Assembly: GCF_000747525.1 (NCBI RefSeq)
Contig: NZ_CP009278.1
Coordinates: 3,720,001-3,784,000, forward strand
Origin: Sphingobacterium sp. ML3W
GTDB lineage: Bacteria; Bacteroidota; Bacteroidia; Sphingobacteriales; Sphingobacteriaceae
DNA length: 64,000 nucleotides
Direction: 5' to 3'
A program made the position numbers and the translations under genes. The notes under the pieces are model-generated. The model had not been told where the DNA came from and made no database searches. It saw only the letters and a program-made list of their open reading frames with translations. Numbering within the stretch: position 1 is the stretch's first letter; each line of letters begins with the position of its first letter. Of this stretch, positions 55,563 through 64,000 are shown piece by piece.

Positions 55563-56468
55563 ATGGCACAAAGAAAAACAACGGTTATCGACCCCAGCAC
55601 GCAGCAAGCAGTCTTTGACAACTTGATCAAATATGCCATTGCCCCTCGTCCTATCTGTTTTGCAAGTACCATAGACGAGGCAGGTGATGTCAACTTAAGC
55701 CCCTTTAGCTACTTTAACCTGATGTCGCAACAACCACCTATCTGTGTCTTTTCGCCTTTGCTTCGTATGCGGGATGGATCTACAAAACATACGTTGGATA
55801 ATATCCATGAAATACCAGAAGTGGTCATCAATATCGTCAACTATGCCATGGTGCAACAACAGTCGCTCGCGAGTACCGAATATGGGAAAGGCATCAATGA
55901 GTTTGATAAATCGGGGTTTACGCCGATTGCTTCCGAATTGATTAGACCTCCTCGTGTGGCAGAGTCTCCGGTACAATTGGAATGTAAAGTACATGATATC
56001 ATCACTCTCGGAGATGGGCCTGGTAGTGGCAACTTGATCATTGCCGAGATAGTCCGCATGCATATTCACGAAGATCTATTGAATGACCAACATCAAATAG
56101 ACCAGGATGCCTTAGATCTTGTTGCCCGTTTAGGAGGTAATTGGTACTCTCGGGTTACGAAAGAATCGCTCTTTGAAGTGCCCAAACCCCTACGCAATTT
56201 GGGGATTGGTGTAGATGCATTACCAGAACATATCCGATTCTCGGATATCCTGACGGGTAATCAATTGGGCAGATTGGCCAATGTCGAGCAAATGCCGATT
56301 TTGACGGATGAAGCTATCTTAATGGAAAACCCCAAAATTCTAGCCATATGGGAAGAAACAAAAGAAGACCCAGCACTAAGACGTAAACAACTCCAAACGC
56401 ACGCTGCCACACTATTGGATCAAGGTGAGCTGATCGTAGCATGGCAGGTGCTTTTATTGGAAATATGA
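55563..56468 (+). CDS. Flavin reductase-like FMN-binding protein
   Basis: 301 residues. The N-terminal split-barrel flavin domain (RPICFASTIDEAGDVNLSPF, FNLMSQQPPICVF, GKGINEFDKSGFT) is followed by a C-terminal extension. It lies 30 bp after the FAH-like gene, apparently in one transcript. Similar proteins accompany aromatic catabolism genes in Bacteroidota; the partner is not known here. Confidence 0.85.
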   Translation: MAQRKTTVIDPSTQQAVFDNLIKYAIAPRPICFASTIDEAGDVNLSPFSYFNLMSQQPPICVFSPLLRMRDGSTKHTLDNIHEIPEVVINIVNYAMVQQQSLASTEYGKGINEFDKSGFTPIASELIRPPRVAESPVQLECKVHDIITLGDGPGSGNLIIAEIVRMHIHEDLLNDQHQIDQDALDLVARLGGNWYSRVTKESLFEVPKPLRNLGIGVDALPEHIRFSDILTGNQLGRLANVEQMPILTDEAILMENPKILAIWEETKEDPALRRKQLQTHAATLLDQGELIVAWQVLLLEI

Positions 56469-56484
56469 TGCTGTAAAAAGAAGG

Positions 56485-57558
56485 TTACTTACCTTCTTGA
56501 ATACGTTGCTGAACACTATTCCAATCGTAGATATGGAATACTTGTCCGTTGCTCATGGCCACCAATATCCCATTCGGATATTCAGGTCCCAGATTGACAT
56601 GTGTTGCATCAGCGCCATCACATTCTACTGCTGAAACAGGTATGTCAGCTAATAATTTATAGGCATTAGGGTTTCCAGCCTCACCTTCTCTTGGGTAAAC
56701 CAAAAAAGAATTGTTCTGTTGGTTGGAAACCAAAATGTAACCGGTCTTTTCTCCTGTTTTATAGATAGCGATCCCTTCATGGTCGCGTTTCGCTTCTCCT
56801 TGTGCAAACAGAGCCAACTCTTCATTATTGTTCAAAGTGGGGTCAGCATAATACTTGCGAACACCCACGGTTTCATCCGAATAATAGACATAGCCCAATT
56901 CGTTATCAACAGCGATTGCTTCAATTTCTTTAGCGCCACTGTATGTACCAAATTTACGTACAACATCGGCCTGAATGGTTCCATCTGCCTTACCGCTCAA
57001 TTTGTACTGCCATAAATAACTTCCGGAAGGACCCGATTTCCGACCGACGATTGCATAGATTTCATTGGTTGTAGAATCGATCTTCTTGGTATAGATAGCA
57101 ACTCCCATTCCGTCGCGTTCATCTTCTCCCTTTTCTCCAACAAATACGTCAATTCCACCGCCATCTAATGGTTTTAGATCAGGAAGGCTATACATGCGCA
57201 ATTGATGTGATTTACGTTCTGTGGTAATCGCAACATCAACTTTTTCGCCATTGATCACTAAGCCGTAGGCAATGTCTACATTATTGGGACGTTGTAAACC
57301 GGTCACTTTATTCACAATCTTTCCTTTCAGGTCATAAACATATAAGCCTCCGTTGATTTCCTTATCCGTACCGACGATCAAACTTTTACTCGGGTCTTGC
57401 GGATTGATCCAAATGGCAGGATCATCGGTGTCGTACTCGGTTTGTTCGGTCACTACTGCTGGTTGGAGTGCATTAGATGCTACCGGTGTTAACTTGTCAC
57501 TACATGATGTCGCTAATGCTAAAACAGCAAATCCGTAAAAAAATTGTATTGATTTCAT
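56485..57558 (-). CDS. Beta-propeller 3-phytase
   Basis: 357 residues. A lipoprotein signal (LALATSC, Cys near 19) is followed by the BPP phytase fold: DTDDPAIWINPQDPSKSLIVG, LQRPNNVDIAYG, DERDGMGVAIY, YYSDETVGVRKY and HEGIAIYKTG, which include calcium and phosphate ligands. It releases phosphate from inositol hexakisphosphate at the cell surface. It is the last gene of a TonB receptor/phosphatase/phytase operon. Confidence 0.92.
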   Translation of the reverse strand: MKSIQFFYGFAVLALATSCSDKLTPVASNALQPAVVTEQTEYDTDDPAIWINPQDPSKSLIVGTDKEINGGLYVYDLKGKIVNKVTGLQRPNNVDIAYGLVINGEKVDVAITTERKSHQLRMYSLPDLKPLDGGGIDVFVGEKGEDERDGMGVAIYTKKIDSTTNEIYAIVGRKSGPSGSYLWQYKLSGKADGTIQADVVRKFGTYSGAKEIEAIAVDNELGYVYYSDETVGVRKYYADPTLNNNEELALFAQGEAKRDHEGIAIYKTGEKTGYILVSNQQNNSFLVYPREGEAGNPNAYKLLADIPVSAVECDGADATHVNLGPEYPNGILVAMSNGQVFHIYDWNSVQQRIQEGK

Positions 57559-57582
57559 TATTTTTCGGGTTATTATTGAGTG

Positions 57583-58587
57583 TTATTTTGATTTAATACT
57601 GATGCTGTTCAATAATTTTGTAGCACCAGTTTTTGCTTGTATGGTTTGGACTAATAGGGTATCACCTGCTATCGTAAAGGCCATAAAACCAGGTTCAGCA
57701 GCTGCAAAAAGTGTTCCGTCACGTTGTCCTGTTGGTCTCACCTCACTTCCTGCTCCACTTAAAAACTGTGTTGTAAAACGATTCTTTGGACGGATAACCT
57801 GTAAATCATGCTCATGCCCACAAATGTAGGCTTGCACACCATATTGATCAAAAATACCTGCAAATTTCGCTTCAAAGGCTTTTGTATCCTTGCTTTCTTT
57901 ACGTTTACCACCACTGTAGAGGGGATGGTGACCTACGACAATTTTCCATTTAATGTTTGGATCGGTATCCGATAACGATTCGATCAACCATTTTCTCTGA
58001 GCTGCAGTATCTTGCTTTACCAAATCGGGATATTTTTCACTATTGTCATGATAACCATCGATAAAAGGATTGGTATCCATAAAAACCATCAATAATGTAC
58101 TACCGTCCTCCAATTCAAATTTCTTCTTATAGTATGGACTGGGCATATTCCATCTTCGGCTCACTTGGGTATAATCGATTTGCGCTTTGGTACTGCCCCT
58201 ATAATCGTGATTTCCTAAAATCGCATACCAATCTTTATAGAGGTTAGGGTGCGTATAAATCTCTTCATATGAAGACTTCCAATGTTGATCTTGTGTACTG
58301 GCTACGCCTGAAGGATAAAAGTTATCGCCGACAGATACCACAAACTCGGCATCGAGGGTAATGGCTGCACGACCTAATTCTGCTGCCACATCCTTTTGAT
58401 AATATTCACCTACTCGGCCGAAATCGCCCAAGGCTAAAAATGTAAAACCATCTTTGGGTAACGTGACTTCTGGTGTGAAGTCTCCCTTGTAACCTGATAA
58501 GCGTTCTTCTTGCTGAATAGTTGATTGTGCAAAGGATTGCTGCAATAGCAATACGGCAAATAAGATTAGTAATGTGTATTTTTTCAT
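57583..58587 (-). CDS. Purple-acid-phosphatase-like metallophosphoesterase
   Basis: 334 residues from ATG 58587 (MKKYTLLILF; three residues further upstream is an alternative). The signal peptide ends near 20 (SFAQS). Metal ligands sit in LALGDFGRVGEY, VSVGDNFYP, AILGNHDYRG, VVGHHPLYSGG and ICGHEHDLQVI, the tartrate-resistant acid phosphatase pattern. It is periplasmic or outer, and probably removes remaining phosphates. It lies 24 bp upstream of the phytase. Confidence 0.92.
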   Translation of the reverse strand: MKKYTLLILFAVLLLQQSFAQSTIQQEERLSGYKGDFTPEVTLPKDGFTFLALGDFGRVGEYYQKDVAAELGRAAITLDAEFVVSVGDNFYPSGVASTQDQHWKSSYEEIYTHPNLYKDWYAILGNHDYRGSTKAQIDYTQVSRRWNMPSPYYKKKFELEDGSTLLMVFMDTNPFIDGYHDNSEKYPDLVKQDTAAQRKWLIESLSDTDPNIKWKIVVGHHPLYSGGKRKESKDTKAFEAKFAGIFDQYGVQAYICGHEHDLQVIRPKNRFTTQFLSGAGSEVRPTGQRDGTLFAAAEPGFMAFTIAGDTLLVQTIQAKTGATKLLNSISIKSK

Positions 58588-58619
58588 GGCAATCATTTGT
58601 TTTTTAAGCTATATGAAGC

Positions 58620-58653
58620 AATCCTGCATGACGGTTTTTGTCCATGCAGGATT
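58620..58653 (-). promoter_or_regulatory. Hairpin between receptor and phosphatase genes
   Basis: An 11-bp stem AATCCTGCATG/CATGCAGGATT with a 12-nt loop and no T-tract. It lies in the receptor-phosphatase gap and could be an mRNA-processing or stabilising hairpin that sets the relative expression of the receptor and the enzymes. Confidence 0.45.
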
Positions 58654-58676
58654 AATTGTGGCATTATATCGTGGAT

Positions 58677-61487
58677 TTATAGATCAAACTTAAGTCCTAA
58701 GTTATAACGAGTTTGATAGTATTCCATCTGGCTCGTACGTGATGCGATACCTTGATAGTAGCGTAAAGGTTGATTTGTCAAATTATTGGCTTCGGCAAAG
58801 ATGCGTAGCTTCTTTGTGATTTTGTATGAAGCATTAGCATCAACAAATAGTTGCTTACCATAAAATAGATCTTCAAAATCACTTCCTCCTAATTCATCGA
58901 TATAACCAGCGGTATAGTTCAATGATACTCTGGATGAGAACCTGTTATTTTCCCATGATAATGAACCGTTGAACATATGCGGTGCTGTACCGGGCAGTTT
59001 AACACCTGAGCGCTCTTCCCCTTCTTCATTGGTGATACCCTTAGCTTTGGAATTGGTGTGGGTATAGTTCACGTATACACCGAAACCTTTTAGGAAAGCT
59101 CCTGGCAAGAAATCCAACTGACGTTGGAAAGCCACTTCAAAACCATAAACATCCACATTGTCGCCATTACGCTGTTGTACAAACTCCCAATTCTCGCCTG
59201 TAGGGATTGGATTCTTTTGATCTGGAAAGCTTCCATCAAACTTATCGGTTGTGTATTGTTTGTCTACGTAAGTATAGATGAAGTCATTTAAGTTCTTATA
59301 GAAAACACCTGCAGAAATCAATCCAATGGATTTGTAATATTTCTCTGCCATCAAATCAAAGTTGTAAGAATAGGTCGCTTTCAGACCGGGATTTCCGGCA
59401 GATACTTCCATATCTTCAGATATAGCACTGACATAGGGAGTCAATGCATAATAATTGGGTCTTGCCAATGCTGTCGTGAATGCAGTACGTAAGACAAAAG
59501 AATCGTCTACATTATACTTGAAAGATAGATTTGGAAGCACATTGGTATAATTATTTTTATTATGAACACTTCCTTCCAGATCCTCTTCATCCAGAACAAA
59601 ATTGCCCGTATAATCAATTTTGGTATGCTCTACCCTTGCCCCAATAATCATGGATAATTTCTCATTGATATCCTGATCCCAACGTACATAACCTGCAAAT
59701 ATTTTCTCCTTTGCTTGATAGTTTTCTGTCAAATATTCCTCTGGTGCTTCTTTTTCATCAAAAAGGGACGAGTTTTTAAGGTCTAAATTCCCAAGGTAGT
59801 TACGATCCACGAAAGTTCCTGGGATATACTGACTACCAGGTTGGAAACCCGCGCCACTATAGAAACTGTTTGGAACTGTATTCAGGTTGCCCATTGCATT
59901 TACGGGTTCGTATTCATAAAAGATATTATCACGAGATTTATCTTTCAAACGCATACGAAGTCCTGTTCGGATGCGTCCTTTTTGATCTTTAATGACCGAG
60001 AAAGGAAAACGTACATTGATCTTTGCTCCAAATTCACTTTCTTCGGTGTAATTATCATTTTCAGAAATTTTTCCCTGTTTAAAATCCTCCGCTTTATCAC
60101 CAACAGAGGTGACTAATGGAAAACGGGTATTGCTCAGGTCTTGTGTCATCGCTACGTCTTCTACTTCGTAAGCGATATAACGTTCGTGAGGCCTGTCTTC
60201 ACTTGCTACAGCATAATTTGTCGACCAATCCAGTGCAATCTTAGGACTGACCAAATGTTCGCCACCGATGGAATAGTTCTGTACCTTTTGGGTTTCTAAA
60301 CGACTGTTTTTATTTTTATTATCGTCAATACCACCTTTGGTCTCGCGATCTAAATTTCCCGTTACCCCTGTTATGTTCTCCTGATCGTCATATATTGGTT
60401 TCATTTTACGGTATCTGAGGCGGTAGCGGTTTTCACGATCATCGCGCCAGTTGTACATCGCATTTGCGTACAACATATGCTTTTCATTGAATTTATAATC
60501 AAATGCCAATGCTGTACTTCTACGGATACGTTGCACATCGTATTTACGAACTTCCATATCACTCATAAATACTTGTCCCTTCTCCCCTTCTTTCCATACG
60601 CCTTCCACGTTATCCGAACCGAAGCGATTATTGTTATAGGAACCACTCAAAACGACTCCTAATTTATTATTGGCAAATCGGTTACCATAGACCAGTCCAG
60701 CTGTATAGTTTCCTTTTTCGCGAATAGGCCCGTATCCACCAGCTACAGTAGCCGAGATACGTTGACCATTGGGCGAAGCACGGGTAACCAAATTGACCGA
60801 TCCACCGATTGCATCTGCATCCATATCAGGTGTTAATGTTTTATTGACTTCAATGGTAGAAACCATATCGGAAGGAATCAAATCCATCTGCACATTACGG
60901 TTATCACCTTCAGCAGAAGGAATGCGATCACCATTTATCGTCACTGAATTTAAGTGGGGTGCTAAACCTCTAATGATAATATTACGTGCTTCTCCTTGAT
61001 CATTTTGCATCGTAATACCTGGTACACGTTTCAACGCATCGCCGATATTGGCATCAGGAAAACGACCGACTTGATCTGAAGAGATAATATTACTGATATT
61101 CTGATTATTTTTTTGTTGATTCAATGCTTTGGCTTGTCCCCGAGCCATATCACCAAGTACGACGGCTTCTTCCAAAGCCATCGAAGAAGAAGATAGTTTT
61201 AATGTTATATAATTTTTTTGCTCCTTTTTGACCGAAATTGTCTTTTGTATAGGTTGGTAGCCAATGTAAACAACAGATACGGTATAGTTACCCGCCGGCA
61301 GATTCAGGAATTCGAAACGGCCATTATGATCCGAAACGGTATAACGATTGCCTTCTAATAGCTTAATCGTTGCGCCGGGCAAAGAAAGGTCATCGGCATC
61401 ATCTAATACTTTACCTGTCAATAGTGTGGACTGTGCGTAGGTACTCACCGTTACCATCAACAAAAACATGGTGTAAAAAATTCTCAT
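58677..61487 (-). CDS. TonB-dependent receptor of the phosphate-scavenging operon
   Basis: 936 residues. The signal peptide ends near 18 (STYAQS). A carboxypeptidase-like domain (about 22-105, GKVLDDADDLSLPGATIKL) is followed by the plug (DANIGDALKRVPGITMQND) and a barrel ending YNLGLKFDL. There is no SusD partner, so it belongs to the single-component receptor class. It is first in the operon before a phosphatase and a phytase, so phytate-derived or organophosphate uptake is likely. Confidence 0.9.
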   Translation of the reverse strand: MRIFYTMFLLMVTVSTYAQSTLLTGKVLDDADDLSLPGATIKLLEGNRYTVSDHNGRFEFLNLPAGNYTVSVVYIGYQPIQKTISVKKEQKNYITLKLSSSSMALEEAVVLGDMARGQAKALNQQKNNQNISNIISSDQVGRFPDANIGDALKRVPGITMQNDQGEARNIIIRGLAPHLNSVTINGDRIPSAEGDNRNVQMDLIPSDMVSTIEVNKTLTPDMDADAIGGSVNLVTRASPNGQRISATVAGGYGPIREKGNYTAGLVYGNRFANNKLGVVLSGSYNNNRFGSDNVEGVWKEGEKGQVFMSDMEVRKYDVQRIRRSTALAFDYKFNEKHMLYANAMYNWRDDRENRYRLRYRKMKPIYDDQENITGVTGNLDRETKGGIDDNKNKNSRLETQKVQNYSIGGEHLVSPKIALDWSTNYAVASEDRPHERYIAYEVEDVAMTQDLSNTRFPLVTSVGDKAEDFKQGKISENDNYTEESEFGAKINVRFPFSVIKDQKGRIRTGLRMRLKDKSRDNIFYEYEPVNAMGNLNTVPNSFYSGAGFQPGSQYIPGTFVDRNYLGNLDLKNSSLFDEKEAPEEYLTENYQAKEKIFAGYVRWDQDINEKLSMIIGARVEHTKIDYTGNFVLDEEDLEGSVHNKNNYTNVLPNLSFKYNVDDSFVLRTAFTTALARPNYYALTPYVSAISEDMEVSAGNPGLKATYSYNFDLMAEKYYKSIGLISAGVFYKNLNDFIYTYVDKQYTTDKFDGSFPDQKNPIPTGENWEFVQQRNGDNVDVYGFEVAFQRQLDFLPGAFLKGFGVYVNYTHTNSKAKGITNEEGEERSGVKLPGTAPHMFNGSLSWENNRFSSRVSLNYTAGYIDELGGSDFEDLFYGKQLFVDANASYKITKKLRIFAEANNLTNQPLRYYQGIASRTSQMEYYQTRYNLGLKFDL

Positions 61488-61510
61488 AGTTTGCGTTAAT
61501 TATATTGTCG

Positions 61511-61566
61511 CAAAACTATAAGTCTGGCATGATACTAATGATAACTCATTGTTACATAATTGTTAA
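61511..61566 (-). promoter_or_regulatory. Candidate Pho box and promoter
   Basis: Read on the minus strand: TTAACAA (61560-61566), GTAACAA (61549-61555) and TTATCAT (61538-61544), three 7-mers with exact 4-nt spacers (11-bp period), as PhoB/PhoP sites require. A -7 box TAGTTTTG follows at 61511-61518. The operon start is at 61487. The gap 61567-61690 holds nothing else recognised. Confidence 0.65.
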
Positions 61567-61690
61567 TGTTTTTAAAAACAACTTCGAGTTTAATATTACT
61601 TAATAAATGACATCACAAAATCAATTTAAAGTATCATTAAAAACATTTTCTACAAAAAATTGCGATATAAATGAAGATTAAGTTAAGCCT

Positions 61691-63457
61691 TTACTCCCCT
61701 AACAATAATGCAATCTGATCATTTTTCGCTAAATGTACACCATCCAATATCAGTTTAGTTAAATGTTGGTGAGCGTTGATAATATCCTGAAGTTGTTTTT
61801 CAATTTCATCGGCTAAAGGAAGGTCCTCGTCGTGAATAGCCATTTCTAAGGTTTCGATATAGGCAAGCCAATCTATCGGAAAATCACGTTTGATACTGTG
61901 ATAAATTTCTGCTAGGGTCACGTCTCGCTCTTCGCCTATTCTTTTTTTTCGAATCATGCCGTAAAGCTGATCCTTCGCTCTAGATTGTGGATCTAGTTCT
62001 TGTATAACGGTTCTGGTTGCGGACACAGCAGTTCCCTGTTCATAGGCTTCTTTATCTGCAGCACCACAAAACACAGAAACAATCTTTTCCCCCACAGCCA
62101 TATCGTAGGTTCCCCATTCTGGATCAAATAAAATCTGACAGGTTTTGCTATCGACAACTTGGCAGGGTGAAAGGGTTATCAACTGAATTTTTTGGTTCTG
62201 TCGTACAATCGACCTAACCACTCCTCTCACTTCAATCCCGGAAGCAAATGTTAAAAAGGCGCGCTCGTCTATTTCAATACCATAACGTTCCAAATCTGCC
62301 TCATCAAAATTTTCCATTGCCTTCTCTGCGTCCAGCAAAAGTCCCACAGGAGAGCCAAACCCTGCCGCATGGTAAGTTTTCCCATGGCCTTCCAATTGTT
62401 TGTCTGCATAAGCCAAAGCCGTGGGTCCAACTGTTTTGATATATTGGATTTCAGTGCTGGCGATACCGGCTTGAAAAACCCCAGTTACCTGCAATCCGGA
62501 ACTGTATACAAGGGTACACGGATTTTTACAAGCAATGGCTTTTTCTAAACCTATTTTCCCTCCTATCCTAAAAGACATCGTATCTGCAAATTGGTCCAAT
62601 ACATGGCGTAAGTGTTTGAAATCTGGAGTCACAAACAATTGTGGCTGTGGCTTGGTTATATCGTATGAATATGCTAAAGCCGATAAACAGTAAGGTAACT
62701 TGGGAACTTCAATACGCATACAAGACGCACTTTCGCCTATCGAAGATAACAAACCAGCTCCATAGATTTTCGGATTAGCTATCGTACCGATCAATCCATA
62801 TTCTACGGTCCACCAATGCAACCTACTCAGCAATGCCATCTCAGAAGGTTCGCCCATATTATCTTGAATAACGGTCAATTGTTTTTCAGCGGCAGCGAGT
62901 TGTTCGGCAGTGGTCCGATTACTTTCCTTTAGGATGGAGAGATTACGAATAGCTTCATAGAGTTCAAAGTCTTTTTCCGAAAACATGGCTTTAGTCCCAA
63001 TTTCACCAAAATACTGTAGATATTCAGCATATTCGGGTTCTCCAATGATGGGGGCATGACCAGAAGATTCATGAATGATATCTGGTGCTGGGGTATATTC
63101 AATATGCTCAATCTGACGTATATCTGCTGCTACTACGAGTACACGATAAGCCTGAAACTCCATAAAAGCTGCGGGCGGAATAAAACCATCCACGGTTGCT
63201 GCTCCCCAACCGATCTGCTTAAGGCTATCGTTCATAGCACGAAGATCTGGTATCTGCTCAATACTCAAACCTGCTTTGCGCAAACCGGGGATATAAGGGT
63301 AATAAGCGATATCACGGAGATAGGCATAATTCTGACGCATGACATAGCGCCATACGGCCTGATCGATAGCCGTATAACGTTCATAATATTGTGGTACTAT
63401 AAAGCGCTTCAAATGAAGGGGTAAACGCTCTAATACTGGGTTACCATATGTTTCCAT
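61691..63457 (-). CDS. Aromatic amino acid hydroxylase (phenylalanine 4-monooxygenase type)
   Basis: 588 residues. The N-terminal catalytic domain (about 60-330) has the iron motif region PDIIHESSGHAPIIGEPEY (two His) with the acidic ligand in YLQYFGEIGTKA. The C-terminal ~250 residues are the extension of the long Bacteroidota form. It makes tyrosine from phenylalanine with tetrahydropterin and feeds the hppD/hmgA pathway located about 8 kb away. It is not in that operon. Confidence 0.9.
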   Translation of the reverse strand: METYGNPVLERLPLHLKRFIVPQYYERYTAIDQAVWRYVMRQNYAYLRDIAYYPYIPGLRKAGLSIEQIPDLRAMNDSLKQIGWGAATVDGFIPPAAFMEFQAYRVLVVAADIRQIEHIEYTPAPDIIHESSGHAPIIGEPEYAEYLQYFGEIGTKAMFSEKDFELYEAIRNLSILKESNRTTAEQLAAAEKQLTVIQDNMGEPSEMALLSRLHWWTVEYGLIGTIANPKIYGAGLLSSIGESASCMRIEVPKLPYCLSALAYSYDITKPQPQLFVTPDFKHLRHVLDQFADTMSFRIGGKIGLEKAIACKNPCTLVYSSGLQVTGVFQAGIASTEIQYIKTVGPTALAYADKQLEGHGKTYHAAGFGSPVGLLLDAEKAMENFDEADLERYGIEIDERAFLTFASGIEVRGVVRSIVRQNQKIQLITLSPCQVVDSKTCQILFDPEWGTYDMAVGEKIVSVFCGAADKEAYEQGTAVSATRTVIQELDPQSRAKDQLYGMIRKKRIGEERDVTLAEIYHSIKRDFPIDWLAYIETLEMAIHDEDLPLADEIEKQLQDIINAHQHLTKLILDGVHLAKNDQIALLLGE

Positions 63458-63476
63458 TTACCAATTGATCTATACA

Positions 63477-63484
63477 CAAATTTA
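63477..63484 (-). promoter_or_regulatory. -7 promoter box of the aromatic hydroxylase gene
   Basis: Minus strand TAAATTTG matches TAnnTTTG, 20 bp before the ATG at 63457. The remaining gap 63485-63758 is AT-rich with no recognised feature. Confidence 0.5.
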
Positions 63485-63758
63485 GTTTATTTTAACAAAC
63501 ATAAACCATAGTATATGAATTACTTACACGAAGACTTGTAATTTAAAACCATTAAAATCACATCCAAAATCAGTAATTCTTATTTAATTGATAAGCAGAT
63601 ATAAATTTTGTTAAAAATCGTGTAATGAAACCACGTAAATTAAAATAATTATCGTAAAAACTAAAATAAACAGTAAAGTAATAAAGCATGACCAAAAGGG
63701 GACAACAGACTTATACTGATGATATTAATTTTTGAATTTAAGGAACATACTGATTGGA

Positions 63759-64000
63759 TTACGCCTGTCGATAATCTTCTTTTCTGATTGCGTACCTCAC
63801 ATTGATGCGATTAGGTTCGCCATGATAGGCTATTTCTTCAAGTCCTATATTTTTTGCTCCTAATTTTTCCATTGCTATCTTCGATCTTTCATTTGCATTG
63901 CCCACATGAAAATAGACGATAGCTACAAAATCAAATATATAATCAAGCATCATCTTTTTCACCTGCGGATTAATGCCCATTCCCCAAGTCTCGGTCCCAT
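63759..64000 (-). CDS. GNAT acetyltransferase, 5' end outside the window
   Basis: The frame is open to the window edge; the ATG at 63980 is internal because the upstream codons read GTETWG, continuing into MGINPQVKKMMLDYIFDF, the acetyl-CoA-binding part of RimJ/RimL-type GNAT enzymes. The visible 80 codons end with YAIRKEDYRQA. The substrate is unknown. Confidence 0.82.
   Translation of the reverse strand, partial: GTETWGMGINPQVKKMMLDYIFDFVAIVYFHVGNANERSKIAMEKLGAKNIGLEEIAYHGEPNRINVRYAIRKEDYRQA

Noticed and set aside
56478..56498. 8-bp stem between flavin reductase and phytase genes as a terminator
   Set aside because: The stem (AAGAAGGT/ACCTTCTT) overlaps the phytase stop and has no T-tract; too weak to call.

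Overview
The window is AT-rich chromosomal DNA from a Bacteroidota bacterium, most likely a Sphingobacterium/Pedobacter-like member of the Sphingobacteriaceae. The evidence is three SusC/SusD pairs, two ECF sigma/FecR pairs whose FecR proteins end in the Bacteroidota-type C-terminal extension, promoter boxes of the Bacteroidota TAnnTTTG type, and few Shine-Dalgarno sequences. No species was assigned by search.

Left end (1-3300): a decayed minus-strand reading frame and several inverted repeats precede a MauE/DoxX-like membrane protein. After it come five tandem small paralogous genes of about 80-90 codons. Genes 2-5 of this array are each preceded by a short conserved element that folds as an H-type pseudoknot with compensatory base changes. 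This is the strongest candidate here for an undescribed system.

3300-15800 (minus strand): an ECF sigma/FecR-controlled nutrient-uptake cluster. In order of transcription it holds a sigma factor, FecR, an outer-membrane barrel protein, SusC with an STN domain, SusD, a DUF4397-like lipoprotein and a TlpA-like thiol protein. Four near-identical 28-bp boxes (TAGGGATA-N12-GGAACCTA) lie upstream of sigma, fecR, susC and the tlpA-like gene and look like the promoters of this sigma factor.

15800-32200: a second SusC/SusD pair (minus); tRNA-Ala(GGC); a HicB/HicA-type toxin-antitoxin pair; an outer-membrane protein; then a second ECF sigma/FecR/SusC/SusD set (plus) followed by a Tat-exported phosphocholine-type phospholipase C.

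32200-50500: signalling genes (receiver, hybrid histidine kinase, LuxR-type regulator), DUF763, DUF488, a trans-sulfuration PLP enzyme, a SpecificRecomb-family membrane protein, a GHL10-like glycosidase, a FemABX-like ligase, lipoate-protein ligase, a NYN-LOTUS protein with a 90-bp in-frame repeat, DUF202, and a sigma factor with a coupled membrane protein. Two copies of a putative small RNA or promoter-hairpin element (42150, 48392) share sequence and stem covariation.

50500-64000: aromatic amino-acid catabolism (Glu/Leu/Phe/Val dehydrogenase, hppD, hmgA, divergent fumarylacetoacetase-like gene and flavin reductase, and phenylalanine hydroxylase further on). Inside it sits a phosphate-scavenging operon (TonB receptor, acid phosphatase, phytase) with a probable Pho box. 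The window ends within a GNAT acetyltransferase gene.
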